Shown piece by piece: positions 49,330-59,000 of a stretch of DNA of 64,000 nt. The stretch spans positions 18,724,001-18,788,000 of the forward strand of contig OZ234498.1 in the NCBI GenBank assembly GCA_965153455.1, in the 5' to 3' direction. The translations under genes and the position numbers were made by a program. Each line of letters opens with the position of its first letter. Position 1 is the stretch's first letter. This stretch comes from Sphagnum compactum (Eukaryota; Bryophyta; Sphagnopsida; Sphagnales). The notes below the pieces were generated by a model. That model was given only the letters and a program-made list of their open reading frames with translations, did not search any database and was not told the origin of the DNA.

Positions 49330-50867
49330 AGCAATTATGTTACTTCTTTGGGTAAAACCACAATTTGAGAAAGTCAAACCATGGGAATGAAACATGTTGC
49401 TAACACCTTGTTTAGATCTTGGTTCACAATTGTAACATAATTGGGAATCATTCTATCCATGGCCTGATGAGCAAATGGAATGGATGTGTCAAACTTAATA
49501 CAACGTTGAACTAATTGTAGTGGGATCACTTTTATATCCTTATAGGTCCATGCAAATATGTTTTCAAACTTGTGTGGTAATAATTCCAAAATAAAAGTCT
49601 ATTTTCATTCAAAATGAAAGTCCAATTTGTTTAATAAGAACCACTTTGGGACATAACCAATATTGGGCAAGTACCCAATTTTGATTTAAAATTATGAACT
49701 TTTTCAAGACAAAACATAGGATATGTAAGAAATTTCCACATTTTAAAAATTCACCTGTATTCAATAATGATTAACAATAAATAAAATGATGTAACCTTTA
49801 ATTAACCTTTATAGAATTTTAAAGGTTAATTAGGAATCAGTAGTCTTCAAGGGCCATCGATGCCATGGATGAACACAAAAGGTGGCAATTCTTGTGTGTG
49901 TTTTATTCTTTTAATGACCAATTGGGGTTATTCCCCTTGGTGTGTACTAGATTATGGGAAAAAAACATTGATGTGAAGTTGTAAGGACACTTAAAGATAA
50001 AGGGTTAAGAATAAAATTTCTAAAAATGCCAACACATGGACGCATATGTTTTTATAAATTTTTCATATTTTTGTGCATGGATGAGGTTCACATATCCCAC
50101 ATGGTGCAAGCCAATAAATAGATAGAGATTTTTTTAAATGAATTAATTATTCTTTTATGGAATTGGGTCCAACTTTCCTTTCATTTCGGGAAGATGGTTC
50201 CTAGTTCTATCACCCAAGGATTTTTCCACCCTATTTAGTATCATGGAACAATTTTATCCCACACATTGTTTTGCATTACAACAGATATTGCAATGTATGG
50301 AATCTCGTGAAATCTCGATCAAACCAACAAGTTTGGTGGTAGTTTGATCATCCATTATCATGTTGTAAAAAGTTAATTTTGGTTGAGGAAGTCCCAATGG
50401 GTTCCTTAGTTGTTTAGTTAGGATGTTAATTCATGGACATCCATCAAGAATCACATAAACAATGTTTTTGCCCACATAAACTATCATATGATGATCAATG
50501 TTTATAATCACTATAGTTGTATCTTGTTGTGATTTTAAAACAATTGGTGGTTTAACACTTGTTTATGCTTATCAAACATGTACAACTTTTCAAATCAATT
50601 ATTATTTTCAAAAAGTTCTCTTAAATTCAAAATACACCAATGTTGTGCAGTCATTTGATTTTTTGCATAACTCTTGAAAATTTTGGGAATGAAATAACCC
50701 TATTCAATTCCAAATTTCCAAATTTCAAACATGAAGTTTCCTTACAAGGTTGATTTAATCTATCAAAATATGACCAATAAGTGGTAGGCAAATCTTGAAC
50801 AATAAACAAGTGGTGCAAAAATTGGTTATGTTGGTGTTGTAATGTTTGATAAACCAACACAATTGGT
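49330..50867 (-). mobile_element. Old, degraded Ty3/gypsy element, 3' portion
   Basis: Minus-strand coding remnants lie in the correct order. A Gag-like frame (50860-50651) is followed by a retropepsin-like segment (50480-50280: VILDGCP, then LTKQLRNPLGLPQPK and DQTTTKLVGLI) and the start of reverse transcriptase (49589-49330: FAWTYKDIKVIPLQLVQ, MIPNYV, LSQIVVLPKE). The usual DGG/DTG of the protease reads DGC, stops interrupt the frame, and RT breaks off early. The Gag frame continues on the far side of the 50872-61152 element (61388-61153), which inserted into it. Confidence 0.65.
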
Positions 50868-50871
50868 ATTC
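50868..50871. other. Target-site duplication, left copy (ATTC)
   Basis: ATTC here matches 61153-61156. Removing the element and one ATTC copy restores the minus-strand frame of the older gypsy element with no shift, which supports both boundaries. Confidence 0.85.
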
Positions 50872-51183
50872 TGTCATGCCCGTATGCACGGCCTCATACA
50901 TGATGGCCGGCTACGGGCATGCCCATCATGTCTTTTGAGGGCTAATGTACGTTTGTAGGGTTAATGTGTGCTCATAAGTGACTGTACGCTATTAGGTATT
51001 TAGGGTTTCAGCTTTGGTGGCTGTATAAAAGGGCCAAGCTCTGCCCTTCTCCTTTAGTTTTTCTAGAATTCCTTTGTCAGGAGTTTTCTCCATCATAAGC
51101 TAGGATTTCTAGATGCTCACGGCGGCCATTGCACGGCCACCGTCTACATACATTTCATTTCTTTCTTGCTTTGCATTTTCAAT
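50872..51183 (+). repeat. Terminal unit a1 (promoter-bearing)
   Basis: 312 bp, by eye identical to 60666-60977. It opens with TGTCATGCCCGTATG and a 10-bp inverted pair (CATGCCCGTA ... TACGGGCATG) within its first ~55 bp. It contains a TATA box. After it the left end continues into the leader (TCTAGAAAA), whereas the right copy continues into unit b2. Confidence 0.95.
51024..51030 (+). promoter_or_regulatory. TATA box of the retroelement promoter
   Basis: TATAAAA lies within GGCTGTATAAAAGGGCC, about 150 bp into unit a1. It would start transcription near 51055, inside the unit, so the RNA 5' end would repeat sequence present in a2 (an R region). The same box is at 60818-60824. Confidence 0.7.
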
Positions 51184-51939
51184 TCTAGAAAAACTATATT
51201 TCCTGTTGCTTCATGTGGAAAGCAACAGATTTCTTGCACTTTTGAAGTTCTTGAGTTGTTACTACAGGTGTGGTGTTGTTGCTGCCGGAGGGAGCGCAAG
51301 GAGGGAGCGCAAGTTGCTACTACTGTTGCTGCGAGAGGGAGCTTGCGTGTTACATTCATGCCGAGTTGAGATCTTTGAACAGGTTTCAAAGCACGCTTCC
51401 CTTTTTCTTTCTTTCGCTCTCCTATGACGGCTAAGAAAATAAATAAATAAATAAATTTAAGGTGGCGGCGGCGGCTGCCATCGCTGTAGAGCAGCTAAGC
51501 ACCGCCTGCTGCCGCGACGCGAACTGCAACGTACATCGCGTACCGTCGCAGCGTTGCCAACTCCAGCAGCGCTGCACAGCGCCGCAGCGAGCTCCAGCGC
51601 TGTTGCACAGCGCCGCAGCGAGCTCAAACAGCGCTGCACAGCGCCGCAGTGAGCTCTAGCGCGTTGCTGCACAGCGTCGCAGCGAGCTCCAGAGCGCTGC
51701 TGCACACCGCCACACACAGCCGCGGCGAGCTGCAGCAACACCATTGCTGCACAGCGCCGCTACGAACTGCAGCAGCGCCGCAGCTAGAGCCGCAACAGCA
51801 CTGCAGCAGCACTGCCGCAGCAAGAGCGCCGCAGCGCCATCGCCGCAGCAGCACCGCCGCAGCAGCAACGCTGCAGCAGTGCCGCAGCAACAGCGCCGCA
51901 GCAGCAACGCTGCAGCAGTGCCGCAGCAACAGCGCCGCA

Positions 51940-52480
51940 GCGCCATCGCTGCAGCAGCAGTGCAGCGCCGCAGCAACGCTGCAGCAGCGTCATCGTTGCA
52001 GCAGCAGTGCAGCGCCGCAGCAACGCTGCAGCAGCGTCATCGTTGCAGCAGCAGTGCAGCGCCGCAGCAACGCTGCAGCAGCGTCATCGTTGCAGCAGCA
52101 GTGCAGCGCCGCAGCAACGCTGCAGCAGCGTCATCGTTGCAGCAGCAGTGCAGCGCCGCAGCAACGCTGCAGCAGCGTCATCGTTGCAGCAGCAGTGCAG
52201 CGCCGCAACAACGCTGCAGCAGCGTCATCGCTGCCGCAGCAGCGCCGCAGCAACAGCGCCGCAACGCCATCGCTGCAGCACCAGTGCAGCGCCGCAGCAA
52301 CAGCGCCGCAGCGCCATCGCTGCAGCACCAGTGTAGCGCCGCAGCAACAGCGCCGCAGCGCCATCGCTGCAGCACCAGTGCAGCGCCGCAGCGCCATCGC
52401 CGCAGCACCAGTGCAGCGCCGCAGCAACAGCGCCGCAGCAACGCTGCAGCAGCGTCATCGCCGCCGCAGCATCGCAACGT
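51940..52480. repeat. 47-bp CpG-rich minisatellite in the leader
   Basis: The trinucleotide in GTCATCG/GCCATCG recurs at 51991, 52038, 52085, 52132, 52179, 52226, 52268, 52315 and 52362, nearly all 47 bp apart. The unit is built of CAGCGCCGCAGCAACGCTGC and AGCAGCGTCATCGTTG, with several CpG and CpHpG sites. Because 47 is not a multiple of three, long open frames arise on both strands; none is a supported gene. Confidence 0.9.
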
Positions 52481-52559
52481 TGCGAGCTGCAGCGCCATCG
52501 CTGCGACCTTGGTCCGTCCGACTTCCGTCGACGTTCGTTGGACTGTCCTGCGTCACTGC

Positions 52560-52746
52560 TGACGTCATCGTGCTGCCATTCTGCCTGCATCACTGCTGAC
52601 GTCATCGTACTGCCGTCCTACCTGCGTCACTGATGACGTCATCGTGCTGCCGTCCTGCCTGCGTCACTGATGACGTCATCGTATTGCCGTCCTGCCTAGT
52701 CACTGCTGACGTCATCGTATTGCTGTCATGCGCCCTGATGACGTCA
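52560..52746. repeat. Array of six TGACGTCA palindromes, ~37-bp period
   Basis: TGACGTCA starts at 52560, 52597, 52634, 52671, 52707 and 52739 (spacings 37, 37, 37, 36, 32). A decayed TGACATCA lies near 52785. Between them runs TCGTGCTGCCGTCCTGCCTG. TGACGTCA is the full palindromic bZIP site (CRE/TGA type with ACGT core). The array lies downstream of the TATA box, in the leader. Confidence 0.9.
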
Positions 52747-53029
52747 TCGTACTACCGTCTTGCGTCCTGCCTACGTCACTGCTGACATCACCGTACTGCT
52801 GTCCTGCGCTCTGCCGTCCTGCGTCCTACATACTACTGTACTGCAGTCCTGTTTCCTGTGTTTTTCGCACTGTGGTCGTGCATTGTGTGGTCTTGTGTCT
52901 TGCAGCTTATTTTGCTGCATTCTGCCATACTATCGTCCTACAATTAGGGAGATTCAAACCATACATTGTGTTAGATTTTGTAATTGAGGGATTATATTAG
53001 TACAAAATTTTGGGGCATGGGACAACACC

Positions 53030-56000
53030 ATGTCCTCGGATGATGAAAGTAGCATTACTTATCCAGAGCCAAGGTATCAGTTACGAAGTAACACACAACC
53101 CTTTGAACCAATATCTTTGAGTTCACGATCCTCACGACGGTACCACCAAGCATCCACAGCACCATCATCATCTAGTATAACTCCTATTAGGAATTCAGGT
53201 TTGGGTTACACTACATCAACAACACACCAGAGCCCATTTGGAGGGGTTAATCAGTGGGCTACACCTATTACTGCACCTGCTTTCACACCATCACCATATA
53301 CTCCATTGCAAGCTGTGACTTCAACACCCATATACACCATGGAGGTCAGTAGTTCCTCTGGGAGAATAGAGAAGTTCAGCGGAAGGCCAAGTACTATTTC
53401 GTTGAGGGAGTTCAAGGCAACTTTCTCAACAGTGGTCTGTGAGTTGGAGCTGAAGTATGGTGCTAATTACACCGAAGCGTTTGCATTTAAGCAATTGGCC
53501 CGTTATGTGCATTATGAGGCATTGGATGTCTACGAGCAACATTCTGCAAGGATTTTGGGTGTCACCCAAGCTCCCAATCCAGCTTACGCCATAGCCATCG
53601 CCACCGCCTCTCAAGCTGCATTGCAAGCTGCAATTGCACATCACGGGACTGTGCCGAATAATCCAGACCCGGTACCTACCTCGGTAAACCTCTCTCCTCA
53701 ACAACTCATTGCTGCTACTGCAAACATTCCTCCCACCATTGATGCGCCAGCTTTTGTTGATCCAGTGGGGGAATTCTTTCGAATTCTTGAACTGGAATTT
53801 CCAGTCAAAAGTTCTGAAAAAATTCTGCAGCTCGCCACCTTCTCTCGGCAGAAGGATGAAACCCTCAAGATGCTTTACAGGAGGCTTCTCAAACTCAAAG
53901 AGGATACCCAGAGCATCACCGACTTGGAAGCTGCCCATCGGTATCTTCGTTCTTTGGAAGGTACTCCAACACTCCACGCACAGGTTTTGCAACGAATCTT
54001 TGCAGAATTTGGAGACTCGTACACGTTGCTGGATGTGTACAACATTTCCGAAAAGCTAGAACTGGCTCATGCACACTATGAGGCCAGTACTATGAGGCCT
54101 CCATCACGTTCAAGGCCTCAACCTACAACAGCTGCACCAACTAGATCATCACATTCTTCTTCAAGGACTAAAGCGGTGCACTCGGCTACACCCATCCTAC
54201 CTTCTTGCAACTACTGTGGCAATCCTGCCCACAAAGCTAGTGAGTGCAACATTCCTTCCGAGGATCTCTTTTGTGATTATTGTGGGAAAGAGGGACATCA
54301 TGAATCTGTCTGTTTTGCCAAGTTCCCAGAGCGGAAGCAACTCCGATTACAACGGCAAAATCTGCCAGCATCTTCCACTATCCCTCAACCAAAAGCCAAG
54401 GCACCTCAGCACTCCACTCAGGCTTTGCCCACCAAGGGTAATTCCAACAAGAATGCTAAGAAGAAGGAGCACAATGCTGATAAGAGGGAGGTGCTTCAAG
54501 CCCATGCAATTCAAGTTCAGACTTTACAAAATGAACTCGAATCATTGAGGGCTCAACTTGCTAATCTAAAAGGCAAGTCCTCCCAATCAGCTAGTCATGC
54601 CCAACCTGTACAAGGTTCAGGATCACGCGAGGGACCTCCTAGGTCGTTCTATGGCCTTCCACACGATGCAATGGTTGGGGAGTATGTTCTTTCCACTCCA
54701 CACAATTCTAGTCTCACACCAGAATTGGCTACTTCTTTTTGCCCTTCCTTTGTCGCAGCACAAGAAGCTAGTGTGGCACCCAGAGTTTCTGCCACTAGGC
54801 AGGTAATTCAGACTGATGGACTCGCATCTGGTTCAAGTCCTATTACCAGGGCTAGAGGAGCTCGAGCAGTCATGCCACAATCTTTTCGTCCTCTCAACAT
54901 GGAAGAAGAAGGCACCTTGTTGGCGAGGGGGGAGGAGACTACTACACCACAAGCTGTTAGGGCATCAAATTCTCATGTCCCAGGAGTACATGTACATCAG
55001 GAAAACACACAATTTTCCACTGATCAGCTTATGGAATGCCAACTTCAAATGCATGAAGTGGCGCAAAAGCTTGTGAGTACACCATTGTTTAGTTTTCAAG
55101 ATTTGAAGCTAAGCACCAGGGACATAATTGTAATCTTAGAGGATACCTTGAACACTACATCAGGTCCTCTACCAACCCCTAATCCACATGCTACAGAGGT
55201 CCCATCCAACACCTTGGAGAGACATTCGATTGGTTCACGTGTTGCAGATGGCGTTCGTAATCTAGTCACTAGTTCTGGCATGGCTAAACTAGTGAGCTTT
55301 CCTACCTTTGATTCTACATTCACATATCAGAAGGGAGTTAAGAACACCTCACTTGTGGATTTGTTACTCAGCAAAGGCGTTGTGGATAGCCATTCTCTCC
55401 ACAAAGTCTCTCACTCATTTCCGAAGGTGGTGCCTAGTGAGAGAACTTCCATCGCCACCGGAGTTGCCATTGTCGACAATACTAAGTCAGCAATCCAGGT
55501 GGGAGGACATACACCCAGAGTGGTTCTTCTTGATACAGGTGCCCAACCAGTGATTCTTGGAGTTCAATTCGCCAAGAAGATGGGCATGCTCGACTCCAAA
55601 CTACGAAAATCTATGTGGCACATTCGCACCGCTAGTGGGAGCGTAGAGGAGGTACTTGGGGAGAGCTCGGATTTGATTGCACTTAATTTCAATGAAGGTA
55701 CAGATCAGGAGCTTTGCTTACAGGTCAGATGTTTAGTCACCAATGCCACAAGTTATGATGTGCTCATTGGGCAAGAGGCCCTGTTTCCACCAGGTTTTAC
55801 AATTGACAATTGGTTCGAACATGCGTACTACCGAGTGGATTGGGAGACTGATGGCCACCACCTGGGATACATACCCCTTGATTTACATGGGAACCATAGT
55901 CCTATGGCTCACCATTGTATGCTCAAGGAAGCACACACCATTTCCTACATCCAACAAGCTAGCCACGAATGGATAGAGGGAGATGAAGAGGAGATAGCTT

Positions 56001-59000
56001 ACGCTCAAGCTACTGAAAGCTTGAGGGTGGTTCCTACTGACATTCAACATGGACCAGAGGTTTTACAAAGGTTCAAAGTAGCCCACAAGCCCTTGGTCAA
56101 AGCTTTGTCTAGTTTTGAAAGCATGGAGAGCCATGGCGAACCGATTAAGCCATTACTCCGTCAGCTAATCACTTGGACACCACCTAAGGAAGGGATTACA
56201 TTACTAGAGCTCTTTGGTGGTATTGGTATAGGTCTCGAAGCCCTACTACAGTCAGGGATGGTGGTCCGAAGGTATTTCTACGTAGACATTGATCCTATTG
56301 CAAGGCAAGTGGCAGCATCGAGAATGATGGAGCTCACAACCAGATTTCCACAACAGTTTACAACCACTGCATGGAAGGCCAGTTTCACTTTCTTGCCCCC
56401 TGACATACAATTAATTCAGAATAAGCATATGGAATTACTTGGCCCCGTGGACCTCATCATTTCAGGTTGGGAGTGTCAAGGATTTTCAGCAGCTGGATTT
56501 GGAGAAGGCTTGAGTGACACAAGATCCGGTCTCTTCACGGACATGGTACGATTGATTACCTGGGCTCAATCCATTTCCCCTACGCTTGGTTATGTAATTG
56601 AGAACACCCCTTCTCAGCTTGACCAGAGGGAGAAAGTCCAGGAGCACTACACACTTGTCAAACATTACCTTGGAGAGCCACTCCTACTCGATGCGGCACA
56701 ATGCGGTTCCTATGCGCACCGGTTGCGCAACTGGTGGACCAACCTTGCACCACTTTCAATTCTGCAGTTGGCTCTGAGATACACCATCAGAGACCACAAC
56801 CTGCAGGTTTCTCACATATTGGATGATCAGAGCTCTTGCCAACCAGTTACAAGGCAAGAGAAACCTCCTTGGTTTCCTGCGAATACGATAGGAAAACCAA
56901 GAGGTGCTTGGCCCACCTTTGTCTCCTTCCCTGGAGCACACGCCTTTCAGGGAGATGGACCAGGCTTGGTGTATCGTCATGCTTCAGCCACTTGGGATGA
57001 ACCAAGCCCAGAAGAAAGAGAAAGGGCTATGGGGTTCCAAACTGGCACTACTAGTCACACCAAGGTGACTAGATTGGAGCGTAACGCTCTACTCGGGAGA
57101 AGCATGGACCTGAACTCCCTTACATGGTTATTGGTAACCTGTGTACTCTTTCAAATGTACACAACACCAACACTGACTCAATCAGCTTGCAGCTCTGACG
57201 ATGCAACCACATGGCACCCCGACCAAGTACACTTGCCTATCTTCAACACTCTACATTTCACTCTCAGTGTTGGGGGGGAGGAGGTACCATGTAATTTGAC
57301 TCAAGTTATGTCCAATACACCTGGAGGTACATCAGCTTCTGGAGAAACAATTACAACCTTCTACGAATCTACGGAGTTGGATAATGGAAAACCCAATACA
57401 TCAGGTTCTTCAAACACACTTTCCAACTCCATTCCATGTGTTTCCAACTACCCTTTTGTTATGGGGAACCAGCTCACCAAGAAGGAGAGAGACCAGGTCA
57501 CAGACTTGCTAATTAAGTATGAGAATGTGTTCGCATTCTCAATGAAAGACTTAGGTAGGTGTAAGACCATGCAGTTCTCTATAGACCTTACAGATGAGAC
57601 ACCCGTTTATCGAAGGAGGCATAGGTTGAGCAAACATGAATGGGAATTGGTAGATGAAAGATGCAAAGAGCTCCATGAGGCCGGTCTCATTCAGCCATCA
57701 AGTTCTGATTTCGCAGCCGCTACAGTAATGCCAGCAAAGAAGGATTCAGCTGGATTATGGACTGAGAAAAGGATGTGCGGGGATTATAGGCCTTTGAACC
57801 TGGTTACACCTCAGGACAGGTACCCCATGCCCATCCCTGAAGAACTGTTTGATAGCATTGGAGACTCAAACATCTTCACAATTGTGGATCTGAGGCAAGG
57901 CTTCAACCAGATTGTGCTCGTTGCAAAAGATCGCAAGAAAACAGCATTCCATGGAAGCAATAAGTTGTGGGAATGGCTTGTGATGCCTTTTGGATTGAAG
58001 AATGCACCTGTCTTCTTTCAACGAGTCATGGACCAGGTTCTCGAAGGGGCAGATTTCCTGAAATGCTACATAGATGATGTCCTAGTGCATAGCAAGGGAC
58101 TCCTACAGCACTTGGCTCATCTTGAGGAGTTATTCAAGAGGCTCCACGAAGTCAATATGAAGATCCATCCTAAAAAGTGTGAGTTTGCTGTCACCTCAGT
58201 AGTTTACCTTGGACACAGAATTTTGCCAAATGGTATTATGGCTCATTGGGCCAAAGTAGTAGCCATTTTGGAGATGCCCGATCCTACTGATGTTCACACT
58301 TTGAGGAGCTTCATCGGACTATGTAATTACTACAGGATTTATGTCCAAGACTTCAGTACTATTGCTCATCCTCTCTATGCATTGTTAAAGAAGGATGTTG
58401 CTTGGACATGGAGTGAAGAGGCTCGGGAAGCTTTCAACACACTCAAGGAAAAACTTTCAGAGTTCCCCATTCTGAGAAGACCTGATTTCAGCAAGGTCTT
58501 CATTCTACACACTGACTGGAGTGCTCTTGGTATTGGAGCTATTCTTGGCCAACTTGATGAGGAAGGCAAGGAATATGTTATCGCCTATGCATCTCGAAGC
58601 AACAACAAGGCTGAGAGCAACTACTCTTCATACGAGGGGGAGTGCCTTGCTGTTGTATGGGCCGTCATACATTTCAGGCCCTATCTTTATGGCACCAATT
58701 TCACTCTGTATACGGACCACCAGCCTATCAAGTGGTTGATGACCAACGATAAGCTTACTGGTAAGTTAGCTCGTTGGGCGCTGATACTTCAAGAGTATGA
58801 GTTCAAGGTTATTCACCGACCAGGTATTACACATCAGAATGCAGATACCATGTCACGAAGACCCCTCACTACCTCTGAAGATTTTTCAGAAGCCAGGCAA
58901 GATTTTGACCAGATCCCAGCAATACATGTATCTGAGGCATCTAGTTATCTTGCATTACTGCAATGTAACCTGGTTGAGCATCCCATTCTGGATATATGGG

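Larger units (their letters stand above)
51184..53029 (+). other. Long retroelement leader, GC-rich with two minisatellites
   Basis: It extends from the end of unit a1 to the Gag-Pol start. It holds a GCA/CGC-rich stretch from about 51465 and two minisatellites annotated separately. The final ~130 bp is AT-rich and ends with TTTTGGGGCATGGGACAACACC before the ATG. TGGGGCATGG at 53011 could be a primer-binding site, as it starts with TGG, but I cannot match it to a particular tRNA. Open frames in all registers here are by-products of the repeats. Confidence 0.6.

Noticed and set aside
51940-52480. CRISPR-like regular spacing
   Set aside because: The units are contiguous minisatellite copies without unique spacers, in a eukaryotic genome.
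51457-52605. Long open frames on both strands rich in Ala, Gln, Arg, Cys (up to ~316 codons)
   Set aside because: They arise from a GCA/CGC-rich 47-bp minisatellite whose unit length is not a multiple of three, so every register is open. No domain, start context or conservation is visible.
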